In this document: in pieces, positions 1-8,035 of the stretch | Layout of the letters: every line of letters starts with the position of its first letter | Numbering within the stretch: the stretch's first letter is position 1 | Source: an uncultured Actinomycetes bacterium | GTDB lineage: Bacteria; Actinomycetota; Acidimicrobiia; Acidimicrobiales; SZUA-35 | DNA: 42,538 bases | Assembly: GCA_902826025.1 (NCBI GenBank) | Contig: CADEDH010000030.1 | Location: 22,683-65,220, forward strand | Direction of reading: 5' to 3' | The notes under the pieces: generated by a model | Told to the model about the DNA's origin: nothing | The model's input: only the letters and a program-made list of their open reading frames with translations | The model's database searches: none | Position numbers and translations under genes: made by a program

Positions 1-83
1 GGGGGCTCTGCGCCCCCACGGGCGGCTCCGCCGCCCTCCCCATCAGGGCCGGGGCCCCATCCCCGTCCCGGCGCTACGCGCCG
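1..83. repeat. String of three GC-rich hairpins beyond the pgl stop
   Basis: Three perfect short inverted repeats follow one another: arms 1-6/12-17 (GGGGGC/GCCCCC), 20-26/30-36 (loop TCC) and 69-74/78-83 (loop TAC). They lie just past the stop of the minus-strand lactonase gene, so they may terminate its transcript. Similar strings occur at 6681-6723, 27456-27563 and 40901-40983, so this looks like a genome-wide intergenic hairpin family rather than a single terminator. Confidence 0.55.
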
Positions 84-96
84 CCCGATATGCCGG

Positions 97-825
97 TCAG
101 CCCTGGCGGGTGGCTTCGGGGTCGGCGACGATCAGCGAGTGGCGGGGCCGGATCACACCGGCCGGGATCGACAGGTCGCCGGCCAGGAGCCGGCCCAGGG
201 GGTCGGCCTTGTCGGCCCCCCGCACCAGCCACACCACCTCGTGGGCCCGGTCGAACACGGGGCGGGTGAGGGTGAGGCGCCGGTGCCCCTGGTAGGGGCG
301 GGTGAGGGTGACGTAGCGCCGTAGCTCCATCACCGCCGGGTCGCCCGCCGTGAGCGATGCGGTGTGGCCGTCGGCGCCCAGCCCGAGGTGCACCACGTCG
401 AGCACGGGGGGGTCGTCGGCCAGCTCCACCAGCCGGCGGGTCCATTCGTGGAGGGTGGTGGCCACCACCGCCGGATCGGGCTCGCCCCCCGGTTCGGGGA
501 CGGCGAGCAGGGCGTCGACCGGAAGGGGCACCCAGCTCACCGGCAGGTCGGCCAGAGCGGCCCGCTGGCCCCGCAGGTTGCGTTCGGGGTGGTCGGGCGG
601 CACCAGCCGTTCGTCGACCTGGAGCACCGTGACCCGTTCCCAGTCGAGGGGGCGGGCGGCCAGGGCGGCCAGCACCGGACCGGGGGTCGAGCCCCCGCTG
701 AGGGCCAGCAGGCAACGGTCCCGGGCCGCCAGCGACCGCAAGATGGCCTCGGCCAGCCGGTCGGCCCCGGCCTCGGCCCAACCGGCCTCGGGCACGATCT
801 CCAGCCGGTGCAGGTCGTCACCCAC
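97..825 (-). CDS. pgl: 6-phosphogluconolactonase
   Basis: Hydrolyses 6-phosphogluconolactone to 6-phosphogluconate in the oxidative pentose phosphate pathway; cytosolic. The 242-residue product has the family length, an N-terminal LSGGSTP phosphate-binding segment and the C-terminal GLGADGHTASL signature. I choose the GTG at 825, which overlaps the stop of the upstream sugar kinase by 8 bp and begins just before the conserved fold; reading on to 897 would add an Arg/Pro-rich, kinase-overlapping extension of no likely value. The overlap implies translational coupling with the kinase, so glucose phosphorylation and lactone hydrolysis are made together. zwf and opcA, common partners in actinobacteria, are not within the visible sequence. 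Confidence 0.93.
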   Translation of the reverse strand: MGDDLHRLEIVPEAGWAEAGADRLAEAILRSLAARDRCLLALSGGSTPGPVLAALAARPLDWERVTVLQVDERLVPPDHPERNLRGQRAALADLPVSWVPLPVDALLAVPEPGGEPDPAVVATTLHEWTRRLVELADDPPVLDVVHLGLGADGHTASLTAGDPAVMELRRYVTLTRPYQGHRRLTLTRPVFDRAHEVVWLVRGADKADPLGRLLAGDLSIPAGVIRPRHSLIVADPEATRQG

Positions 826-1876
826 CGGCCGCCGCCTCCTCGGGCGGTCGGGACCACGTGGGGGCTCCGGGCGGGATCTGGGGATCCAGTGCGTCATTTC
901 CGGCGCGCTCCATCCCCAGAACCTGATCGGGCCCGGCTCCGGCCGCCGGGTGGCCGATGGCGGCGAACCAGGCGGCGCCGCCGATGATGCCGGCGTCGTC
1001 GCCCAACTCGGCCGCCACCACCGCTATCTCGCCGGCCACCGCCGGGCCGTGGCGGCGCAGGGCCCGGTCGACGATCGGCAGTACCAGATCGCTGTTGTTG
1101 CCCACCCCGCCCCCGATGACCACCACCTGAGGGGCCAGCAGCCAGGCCAGGTTCACCACCCCGATGCCGACGGCCTCGATGGCCCGGGTCCACACCTCGG
1201 TGGCGGCCGGATGGCCGGCCCGCACCAGTTCGGCCAGGGCGCCGTCCCGCTCGGCGATCCCGGCGGCGGCCGCCGCCCGGGCGATGGCGGGCCCGGCCCC
1301 CAGGGTCTCCACCGTGCACGGGCGGCCGGCCCGGGCCGCTTCCCAGTCGATGATCGTGTGGCCCACCTCGCCCCCCGAGTGCTGGCCCCGCAGCAGGGTG
1401 CGGTTGACCACCACCCCGGCCCCGACCCCGGTGGAGACCGTGACGTAGACCACGTCGCGGTAGGTCCGGCCGGCGCCGAAGGCGGCCTCCCCCACCGCCG
1501 CCAGATCGGCGTCGTTGCCCAGGCTGACGGGCAGGCCGGCGCTGCGGCTGAGCCACTCGCCGGTGAGCCAGGGGATCCACCCCGGGGGGAGATTGGGGGC
1601 CCGGACCAGGGCCTCGGCGTCGTGATCGACGATGCCGGGCACACCCACCACGGCGCCCGTCACCGGGAAGCCGGTGGCCACCTCGGCGATCATTTCGGGC
1701 AGGATCTCGGGCCGCTCGGCTCCCGATGGGGTGGTGCGGCGGATCCGGCGGGCCACGGTGCCGTCGGCCGACACCACGGCGGCCCGCACATGGGTGCCGC
1801 CCAGGTCGACGGCGACCACCTGTTGGCCCCCGAGCGGGGCGGTACCGGCGGATGGAGCTGATCGGTCGACGGTCAC
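818..1876 (-). CDS. ROK family sugar kinase (probable glucokinase)
   Basis: Predicted ATP-dependent hexose kinase of the ROK family, probably glucokinase given its coupling to 6-phosphogluconolactonase. The 352-residue product has the phosphate-binding loop DLGGTH (24-29), the catalytic-base segment GNDAD with Asp122, and GGGVG near 255. The family zinc site is unusual: His173 of GH is kept, but of the usual CxCGxxGC cysteines only the last (Cys187, in PCTVET) remains. The C-terminus runs about 45 residues beyond the last conserved glycines as a Pro/Ala-rich tail. The GTG at 1876 is the first start in frame with the fold; no Shine-Dalgarno is evident before it. Substrate is inferred from context; N-acetylglucosamine or N-acetylmannosamine kinase is possible. 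Confidence 0.85.
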   Translation of the reverse strand: MTVDRSAPSAGTAPLGGQQVVAVDLGGTHVRAAVVSADGTVARRIRRTTPSGAERPEILPEMIAEVATGFPVTGAVVGVPGIVDHDAEALVRAPNLPPGWIPWLTGEWLSRSAGLPVSLGNDADLAAVGEAAFGAGRTYRDVVYVTVSTGVGAGVVVNRTLLRGQHSGGEVGHTIIDWEAARAGRPCTVETLGAGPAIARAAAAAGIAERDGALAELVRAGHPAATEVWTRAIEAVGIGVVNLAWLLAPQVVVIGGGVGNNSDLVLPIVDRALRRHGPAVAGEIAVVAAELGDDAGIIGGAAWFAAIGHPAAGAGPDQVLGMERAGNDALDPQIPPGAPTWSRPPEEAAAGG

Positions 1877-2081
1877 GGAGGCATACCTGGCGTGGACGGA
1901 GACGGCACCGCGCCGTCATGGGCTCGGCGCTGTGGCCGGCCCCTCCGCCGCAGCGCGTCGTCAAAGTGTGCCCTCAGTGTGCACCCCACCGGCCGCCGCA
2001 GGGCGGATCGAGCCTGTTCACCCGGGCTGTTTTCCGTGGTCGGCAGGGTCGATCGAGCCCGGCACAGGATTGACTGGGGGC

Positions 2082-3053
2082 ATGTCCGGCCGCCAGCTCA
2101 TCGTCCTGGGCACGGCCAGCCAGGCCCCCACCCGCCACCGTCACCACAACAGCTACGCCGTTCGGTGGGACGACCAGCTCGTGCTGTTCGACCCGGGCGA
2201 GGGCACCCAGCGTCAGGCCATCCTGGCCGGCGTCGCCATCGCCCGGCTGACGGCGGTGTGCATCACCCACTTCCACGGCGACCACTGCCTGGGCCTGCCC
2301 GGGGTGATCCAGCGGCGGGCGCTCGACAACCGCAGCTCAGGCGACCGGGAAGCCGAGCCGCTGCCCGTGCTGTTCCCAGCCGAGGGAGAGGTCTACTTCG
2401 AGCGGCTCCGCACGGCCACCATCTTCCACGACACCAGCCGGGCCGTGCCTCACCCCATCCCGGCCGGCCCGGACGACCAGCCGGCACGCCCGCCGGTGGT
2501 GGTGGCCGAGCTGGGCCCGTCGGCCCGGCTCAGCGCCGCTCCCCTCTCCCACCGCGTCCCCACCCTCGGTTACCGGATCGACGAACCCGACGGGCGCCGG
2601 CTCGACCCGGCCCTGCTGGCCTCGCGGGGGTTGGCCGGGCCCGACGTGGGCCGCCTGGTGGCCCAAGGGTGGCTCGACACTCCGACGGCGGGCCGGGTGA
2701 CGCTCGACGAGGTGTCGCATCCCCGGCCGGGCCAGTCGCTGGCCGTGGTGATGGACACCGCCCCCTGTGCGGGGGCGGAGGAGCTGGCCCGGGGCGTCGA
2801 CCTGCTGGTGTGCGAGTCGACGTTCCTCCACCGGGACCGGGAGCTGGCCGAGCGCTACCGGCACATGACGGCGCTGCAGGCGGCCACACTGGCCAGCCGG
2901 GCCGGGGCCCGGCGGCTGGTGTTGACCCACTTCTCGGCCCGCTACGACGACCCGGAGCTGTTCGCCCGGGAGGCGGCCACCGCCCACCCCGATGTGGTGG
3001 TGGCCCACGACCTCCTCACGGTCGACGTGCCGGCCCGTCCACCGGCGCCGTGA
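2082..3053 (+). CDS. rnz: Ribonuclease Z (short form)
   Basis: Metallo-beta-lactamase-fold endonuclease that matures tRNA 3' ends. The 323-residue product has the short-form length and the expected zinc residues in order: THFHGDH at about 61-67, a second histidine in PLSHR (about 156), the aspartate of MDTAP (about 224) and the histidine of THFSARY (about 283). GTASQAPT near the N-terminus matches the family LGTG/S loop. The ATG at 2082 is preceded by a GGGGG tract and begins at the first conserved strand; the frame stays open further upstream but without family features. It converges on the CoxL-like gene with stop codons back to back (TGATCA), leaving no room for a terminator. Confidence 0.92.
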   Translation: MSGRQLIVLGTASQAPTRHRHHNSYAVRWDDQLVLFDPGEGTQRQAILAGVAIARLTAVCITHFHGDHCLGLPGVIQRRALDNRSSGDREAEPLPVLFPAEGEVYFERLRTATIFHDTSRAVPHPIPAGPDDQPARPPVVVAELGPSARLSAAPLSHRVPTLGYRIDEPDGRRLDPALLASRGLAGPDVGRLVAQGWLDTPTAGRVTLDEVSHPRPGQSLAVVMDTAPCAGAEELARGVDLLVCESTFLHRDRELAERYRHMTALQAATLASRAGARRLVLTHFSARYDDPELFAREAATAHPDVVVAHDLLTVDVPARPPAP

Positions 3054-5393
3054 TCAGCTGCCGGCGACCGCGCCCAGGGCCTCCCACACCCGCTGGGGGG
3101 TGAGGGGAACGTCGACGTGGCGGACGCCCCGGGCGGCCAGAGCATCGACTACGGCGTTCTGCACAGCGGGGACGGCCCCGATCGTGCCCGACTCGGCGAT
3201 GCCCTTGGCCCCCAGGGGGTTGTTGGGCGACGGCGACTGGGTGATCTGGCACTCGAACGAGGGCATGTCGGCGGCCGACGGGAACGTGTAGTCGAGGAAG
3301 CTGGCGGTGCGGGGGTTGCCGTCTTCGTCGTAGGAGAACTCCTCGTACAGGGCCTGGCCGATGCCCTGGCCGACACCTCCGTGGACCTGCCCGAACACGA
3401 TCATGGGGTTGATCACGGTGCCGGCATCGTCCACGGTGACCAGGCGCTGGAGGGTGACCTCGCCGGTGTCGGTGTCGACGTCCACCACCGCCCCGTAGGC
3501 CCCGTAGGGCACGGTGGCCCCGCCCACGAAGTCGCTCTCGCACTTGAACACGGCGTTGTCGGCGGCGTGGTCTTCCACGCCGGCGGCCACCTCGGCCCAC
3601 CCCACGGTGGCGGCGCCCGGGGCGCCGGTCACGTGGAAGCGGGCCGAGGCCACGTCGAGCACGACATCGGCCGGGGCCGCCTCCAGCAGGTCGGCGGCGG
3701 CCGCCCGGGCCTGCTCCACCAGGGCGTCGGTGGCCTCCACGATGGCCGAACCGGCCCGCTGGGCCGAGCGCGATCCACCGGTGATGGCGCCCCGGGGCAC
3801 GATGTCGGTGTCGCCGTGGACCACCTCGATCTGGTCCACCGGCACCCCGGTGCGCTCCGACACGAGCTGGGCCCACGTGGTGTAGTGGCCCTGGCCGTAG
3901 GGGGAGGAGCCGGTGAGCACCCGGAAGCTGCCGTCGGGCTTGAGCTCGAGCGACCCGTACTCGGGGTTGGGGATGCCGGCCGTGCGGTCGATGAAGACCG
4001 ACAGGCCCACGCCCAACTCCCGGTGGTCGCCGGCAGCCCGCCGGGCGGCCTGCTCGGCCTTGAGCGCCGGGTAATCGAGGGCGTCCACCAGCAGTTCCAG
4101 GGCCTCGGCGTAGTCACCCGAGTCGTAGACGAGGCCGGTGGGGTTGGTGTAGGGCAGGTCGGTGCCGGCCAACACGTTGCGGCGCCGGACCTCCAGGGGG
4201 TCGATGCCCGCCTCGGCAGCGAACAGGTCGACCGCCCGGTCGAGCAGGGAGCCGGCTTCGGGGCGGCCCGCCCCCCGGTAGGCGGCGGTGGGGGTGGCGT
4301 TGGTGACCACGCAGGTTACGGCCCAGTGGACCTGGCTGATCGTGCCGAACGGGCCGGGGAGGATCATGCCGGTGTTGCGGGCCAGGTTGTCGCCGGTGAC
4401 GGGGTAGGCACCGCAGTCGGCCAGGATGTGGACTTCCAGCGCCTCCAGGGTGCCGTCGCGCTTGCCCCCCACCTTCACCGTCTGCACCTGGGCCCGGGAG
4501 TGGCCGAGGCCCACCATGTCGTCGCCCCGGGTGGGGAGCCAGCGGACCGGGCGGCCCACCCGGCGGGCCAGCCACGGCAGGAGGAGGTCTTCGGGGTAGT
4601 TGCGGGCCTTGGCCCCGAAGCTGCCGCCAACGTCGGAGGTGATCACCCGGATCTGGTCGGTCTCCATGCCGTAGAAGGCGGCCAGCGTGGCCCGGATGGG
4701 GTGGGCGCCCTGGCAGGCGGCGTAGTGGACGAGGCGGCCCTCGTCGGTCCACAGGGAGGCGGCGGCCCGGGTCTCGAGGGGGCAGGGGGCGATCCGGGGC
4801 AGCACGAAGCGGCCCTCCACTACCACCTCGCAGCCGGAGAAGTCACAGGGCTGGGCCTCGCCCGGGCCGGTGGGGCTCGACACCACGTTCGTACCCACCG
4901 CCGGGAACAGCAGGGTCTCGTCGGCGGCGGCCCGGGCCGGATCGATCACCGCCGGCAGGGGCTCGTAGTCGATGCGGACGGCTTCGGCCGCGTCGGCGGC
5001 GGCGGTGTCGGTTTCGGCCACGATGGCCACCACCGGCTCGCCAACGAAGCGCACGGTGTCGGTGGCCAGGAGGGGCCGCTGGTAGGCGTCGGCCAGGCCG
5101 GGATAGGGGCCGACGTCGAGGTCGTGGCCGGTGATCACGGCCACCACGCCGGGCAGGGCGGCGGCCTCGCTCACGTCGATGCCCGTGATCCGGGCGTGGG
5201 CCATGATCGAGGGCACGAACCGGGCCACCAGAGCACCGGGGAGATCGAGATCGGCCACGTAGCTCGTGTTGCCGGTGAGGAGATGGACGTCCTCCACCCG
5301 CTGCACCGAGGTGCCGAGCGGGGCGACGGAGCCGGGAGCGAGCGACGGCGTGGCCCAATCGGCCAGTGATCGAGAAGGGGCCTCGTTGGTCAT
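3054..5393 (-). CDS. Xanthine dehydrogenase family, form-II CoxL-like molybdenum-binding subunit
   Basis: Large catalytic subunit of a molybdenum hydroxylase (xanthine/aldehyde/CO dehydrogenase family), 779 residues. The N-terminal alpha/beta hammerhead domain is followed by molybdopterin-binding segments: GGSFGAKA, then AYRGAGR at about 370-376, then GQGIGQALYEE and a C-terminal KGIAESGTIG containing the expected catalytic glutamate. AYRGAGR is the motif that separates form-II CoxL-like proteins from true CO dehydrogenases (AYxCSFR), so CO oxidation is unlikely and the substrate is unknown. The medium FAD and small iron-sulphur subunits normally encoded alongside are missing, so partners must lie elsewhere. 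The ATG at 5393 has no Shine-Dalgarno but a TAACGT hexamer 7 nt upstream. Confidence 0.9.
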   Translation of the reverse strand: MTNEAPSRSLADWATPSLAPGSVAPLGTSVQRVEDVHLLTGNTSYVADLDLPGALVARFVPSIMAHARITGIDVSEAAALPGVVAVITGHDLDVGPYPGLADAYQRPLLATDTVRFVGEPVVAIVAETDTAAADAAEAVRIDYEPLPAVIDPARAAADETLLFPAVGTNVVSSPTGPGEAQPCDFSGCEVVVEGRFVLPRIAPCPLETRAAASLWTDEGRLVHYAACQGAHPIRATLAAFYGMETDQIRVITSDVGGSFGAKARNYPEDLLLPWLARRVGRPVRWLPTRGDDMVGLGHSRAQVQTVKVGGKRDGTLEALEVHILADCGAYPVTGDNLARNTGMILPGPFGTISQVHWAVTCVVTNATPTAAYRGAGRPEAGSLLDRAVDLFAAEAGIDPLEVRRRNVLAGTDLPYTNPTGLVYDSGDYAEALELLVDALDYPALKAEQAARRAAGDHRELGVGLSVFIDRTAGIPNPEYGSLELKPDGSFRVLTGSSPYGQGHYTTWAQLVSERTGVPVDQIEVVHGDTDIVPRGAITGGSRSAQRAGSAIVEATDALVEQARAAAADLLEAAPADVVLDVASARFHVTGAPGAATVGWAEVAAGVEDHAADNAVFKCESDFVGGATVPYGAYGAVVDVDTDTGEVTLQRLVTVDDAGTVINPMIVFGQVHGGVGQGIGQALYEEFSYDEDGNPRTASFLDYTFPSAADMPSFECQITQSPSPNNPLGAKGIAESGTIGAVPAVQNAVVDALAARGVRHVDVPLTPQRVWEALGAVAGS

Positions 5394-5400
5394 CCCGGGG

Positions 5401-5406
5401 ACGTTA
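5401..5406 (-). promoter_or_regulatory. Candidate -10 hexamer of a leaderless transcript (CoxL-like gene)
   Basis: TAACGT on the minus strand lies 7 nt before the ATG at 5393, fitting TAnnnT; transcription would begin at or next to the start codon. No clear -35 was found. Supported mainly by the same arrangement at other genes in the window. Confidence 0.4.
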
Positions 5407-5446
5407 GCTGGTGAACTCTCCCGCCCGTTACCGACCGGACCACCGG

Positions 5447-6604
5447 CTACTGATCGTGCATGGTGGCGTGGGGCTTGTTCTCTCGGACCCCGTTGTTGGT
5501 GACCTGGATGAACTGGGCGTTGTCCCACAGTTCGGGGATGCTGCGGGCGTTGCTGTAGCTCATGCCCGAACGCACCCCGCCGAGCAGCCGGCCGACCACT
5601 CGGCCCACCTTGCCCTGGTACGGCACGGTGCCTTCCACGCCCTCGGCCGCCCGCTGCTCGAAATACTCCTCGGAGGCGTCGGCATCGGCGTGGGCCCCGG
5701 ACCGGGCGGCCCGGGCCTCCAGGGCCTCGAACGAGGCCATGCCCCGCACCCGCTTCACCAGACCCCGGCTCGACTGCTCCACATCGCCCGGGCTCTCGGT
5801 GGTGCCGGCGAACAGGCTGCCGATCATCACCGAGGACGCCCCGGCGGCCAGGGCCTTGGCGATGTCGCCGGAGTACCGGATGCCGCCGTCGGCGATCACC
5901 GGCACCAGGTTGCCCTCGGCGTCGGTGAGGCGGGAGCAGTCGGCGATGGCGGTGAGCTGCGGTACCCCCACCCCGGCCACCAGCCGGGTGGTGCACACCC
6001 CGCCCGGTCCCACTCCCACCTTCACGGCGTCGGCACCGGCCGCCACCAGCTCCTCGGCCCCGCCCCGGGTGGCCACATTGCCGGCGATCACCTCGGTGTG
6101 GGGAAAGGCGGCCTTGAGGTGGCGAACGGTCTCGATGGCATGGTCGGCGTGGCCGTGGGCGATGTCGAGCACCAGCACGTCGGCCCCCGCCGCCACCAGG
6201 GCGGCGCTGCGGTCGATGGCGTCGTGGTCGGTGCCCACGGCGGCGCCCACGATCGGGCTCCGACTGACGGCCACGGCCGACCGGCCTGCACCGTTGCCGT
6301 TGGCCGCCATGGCCTCGATGGCGGCCGTGGCTTTGGCCTTGGCCCGGCTCACCATCTCGGCCTGGACGTCCACGCTGAGGAACCGGTGGATGATCCCGGC
6401 CCCGCCCATGATGGCCATGGCCGCCGCCATCTCGGTCTCGGTGACCGTGTCCATGTTGGCCGACACGATCGGCATACCCAGGCGCAGGCGCCTGGTGAGC
6501 TGGGTCTCGAGCGAGATGTCCTTACGGGAGCGGATGTCGGACCGCTGCGGAACGAGCAGCACGTCGTCGAAGGTCAGGCCGAGCCGGATGTTGGAGAGAC
6601 TCAC
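5447..6604 (-). CDS. IMP dehydrogenase/GMP reductase family protein lacking CBS domains
   Basis: Purine nucleotide oxidoreductase with a TIM-barrel fold, 385 residues. The N-terminus ([10 protein letters not shown]), the ANMDTVTE segment and the catalytic loop [11 protein letters not shown] with Cys204 are family hallmarks. IMPDH normally carries two CBS domains after residue 100; here only about 20 residues with a glycine/asparagine-rich stretch connect the barrel halves. The IMPDH flap dyad Arg-Tyr appears as Glu313-Tyr314 (SEEYF), although VPYQG and GGVRSGM follow as in IMPDH. Absence of CBS domains and of the flap arginine favours GMP reductase or an altered reaction; GVPQLTAI after the cysteine is IMPDH-like. 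The GTG at 6604 has a good GGGGAG ribosome-binding site. It lies downstream of recA, separated by hairpins. Confidence 0.85.
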   Translation of the reverse strand: MSLSNIRLGLTFDDVLLVPQRSDIRSRKDISLETQLTRRLRLGMPIVSANMDTVTETEMAAAMAIMGGAGIIHRFLSVDVQAEMVSRAKAKATAAIEAMAANGNGAGRSAVAVSRSPIVGAAVGTDHDAIDRSAALVAAGADVLVLDIAHGHADHAIETVRHLKAAFPHTEVIAGNVATRGGAEELVAAGADAVKVGVGPGGVCTTRLVAGVGVPQLTAIADCSRLTDAEGNLVPVIADGGIRYSGDIAKALAAGASSVMIGSLFAGTTESPGDVEQSSRGLVKRVRGMASFEALEARAARSGAHADADASEEYFEQRAAEGVEGTVPYQGKVGRVVGRLLGGVRSGMSYSNARSIPELWDNAQFIQVTNNGVRENKPHATMHDQ

Positions 6605-6634
6605 GTCTCCCCAAGGTACGCCCAGCACGGCCCC

Positions 6635-6723
6635 GTACCACCACCGCCCTGGTGAGAGGCGGTGGTGGTACCTCCAGCCCGGAGTTTCCGCGAAGCGAAA
6701 CTCCAAGGAGCCCGAAGGGCTCC
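6635..6723 (-). terminator. Triple-hairpin terminator region after recA
   Basis: Three perfect hairpins lie between the recA stop and the GTG of the IMPDH-like gene: 6707-6713/6717-6723 (7 bp, loop GAA), 6681-6688/6697-6704 (8 bp) and 6635-6648/6658-6671 (14 bp, loop 9 nt). They probably end the recA transcript. No U-tract follows, as is usual in GC-rich actinobacteria. The 14-bp stem starts about 31 nt upstream of the next start codon, so it could also act in that gene's leader. Confidence 0.6.
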
Positions 6724-6730
6724 CGGACAC

Positions 6731-7780
6731 TCAGTCCAGGGTGATGGGCTGGTCGTCGGGGTCGACCGCGCCCTCGGCCGGAGCCTCTTCCAGGCCGGGG
6801 ATGAGGCCGACCTCGCGCAGCACCCGATCCTGGATCTCCATGACCAGATCGGGGTTATCCATCAGGAACTTCTTGACGTTCTCCCGGCCCTGGCCGATCT
6901 GCTCGCCCTCGTAGGTGTACCAGGCCCCCGACTTCTTCACGATCTCCTGCTCCACTGCGATGTCGAGCAGGGAGCCTTCCCGGCTGATGCCGTGGCCGTA
7001 CATGATGTCGAACTCGGCCTGCCGGAAGGGCGGGGCCACCTTGTTCTTGACGATCTTCACCCTGGTGCGGTTGCCCACCACTTCGGCCCCGTCCTTCAGC
7101 GACTCCACCCGGCGGATGTCGATCCGGACCGAGGAATAGAACTTGAGGGCCCGACCGCCGGGGGTGGTCTCGGGGGAGCCGAACATGACCCCGATCTTCT
7201 CCCGCAGCTGGTTGATGAAGATGCAGATGGTGTCGGTCTTGCTGAGGCTGCCCGTGATCTTGCGCAGGGCCTGCGACATCAGCCGGGCCTGGAGGCCGAC
7301 GTGGGTGTCGCCCATGTCTCCCTCGATCTCGGCCTTGGGGGTGAGGGCGGCCACCGAGTCGATCACGATCACGTCGATCGAGCCGGAGCGGACCAGGATG
7401 TCGGCGATCTCCAGGGCCTGCTCGCCCGTGTCGGGCTGGGAGATCAGCATCTCGTCGACGTCGACGCCGATCTTGGCGGCGTACAGCGGGTCCATGGCGT
7501 GCTCGGCATCGATGTAGGCGCAGATGCCGCCATTGCGCTGGGCCTCGGCCACCACGTGCATGGCCAGGGTGGACTTGCCCGACGACTCGGGGCCGAAGAT
7601 CTCGATGACCCGGCCCCGGGGCAGGCCGCCCACCCCGAGGGCGAGATCGAGGGACAGGGCGCCGGTGGGGATGACCCCGATCGCCATGTCCGACCGCTCC
7701 CCCATCTTCATGACCGAGCCCTTGCCGAACTGCTTTTCGATGCTGCTCAGGGCCATGTCGAGCGCTTTGCTCTTCTCCAC
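6731..7780 (-). CDS. recA: Recombinase RecA
   Basis: DNA-dependent ATPase for homologous recombination and LexA cleavage. The 349-residue product has the usual length. It has the N-terminal [12 protein letters not shown], the Walker [10 protein letters not shown] (63-71), the L1/L2 DNA-binding loops including [15 protein letters not shown], and the acidic C-terminus. The GTG at 7780 is chosen because GGAGA lies 7 nt upstream and the helix KSKALDMAL belongs to the family; the longer open frame to 7984 would include the SOS promoter. An unusual leader of about 170 nt lies between the predicted promoter and this start. recX, which usually follows recA, is absent; a CBS-less IMPDH relative follows instead. 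No intein is present. Confidence 0.97.
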   Translation of the reverse strand: MEKSKALDMALSSIEKQFGKGSVMKMGERSDMAIGVIPTGALSLDLALGVGGLPRGRVIEIFGPESSGKSTLAMHVVAEAQRNGGICAYIDAEHAMDPLYAAKIGVDVDEMLISQPDTGEQALEIADILVRSGSIDVIVIDSVAALTPKAEIEGDMGDTHVGLQARLMSQALRKITGSLSKTDTICIFINQLREKIGVMFGSPETTPGGRALKFYSSVRIDIRRVESLKDGAEVVGNRTRVKIVKNKVAPPFRQAEFDIMYGHGISREGSLLDIAVEQEIVKKSGAWYTYEGEQIGQGRENVKKFLMDNPDLVMEIQDRVLREVGLIPGLEEAPAEGAVDPDDQPITLD

Positions 7781-7832
7781 GATGTTCTCCGCGTTCTGTG
7801 AGTGCTTGGCGGGTGCCAGAAAGGTTTCGGAA

Positions 7833-7877
7833 CTAGCTGGGGGAAGGCCATCCGGGTGACCCCGGCTGGTACACCAT
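7833..7877 (-). other. Possible 14-codon upstream reading frame in the recA leader
   Basis: Within the predicted recA leader an ATG at 7877 opens a 14-codon frame ([14 protein letters not shown]) ending with TAG at 7833-7835, about 50 nt before the recA start. The upstream purine tract (AGGG) is weak and close. It could be chance; the leader is otherwise unexplained. Confidence 0.2.
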
Positions 7878-7957
7878 GACCCTACGCAGGGGGTGTGACA
7901 GTGAACCGGAGGGGGGTGGCCCGGAACCTGGAAATCACAGGGACCCTGGATGACAGC

Positions 7958-7986
7958 AGTGTAGTTACGAACACCCGTTCGCACAA
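7958..7986 (-). promoter_or_regulatory. recA promoter with LexA (SOS) box in the spacer
   Basis: On the minus strand, TTGTGC (-35, 7981-7986) and TACACT (-10, 7958-7963) are separated by exactly 17 nt. Inside the spacer lies a perfect palindrome CGAAC-ACCC-GTTCG (7968-7981), the actinobacterial/Gram-positive LexA box. Binding would block RNA polymerase directly, so recA should be induced by DNA damage. Predicted transcription start is near 7951, about 170 nt upstream of the recA GTG. Confidence 0.85.
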
Positions 7987-8035
7987 CAGGTGCAGGGGAA
8001 GTTCACCTTGAGAACAGGGCGGAGTTTCGCCCCGT

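Noticed and set aside
3117..5369. Long open frame of about 750 codons on the plus strand opposite the CoxL-like gene
   Set aside because: Gly/His/Val-rich translation without domain features; a typical antisense shadow of a high-GC gene.
3054..5393. True aerobic CO dehydrogenase large subunit
   Set aside because: The active-site loop is AYRGAGR rather than AYxCSFR, and coxM and coxS are absent.
6605..6730. Riboswitch upstream of the IMPDH-like gene
   Set aside because: The three simple hairpins fit terminators; no conserved purine-riboswitch core was recognised.
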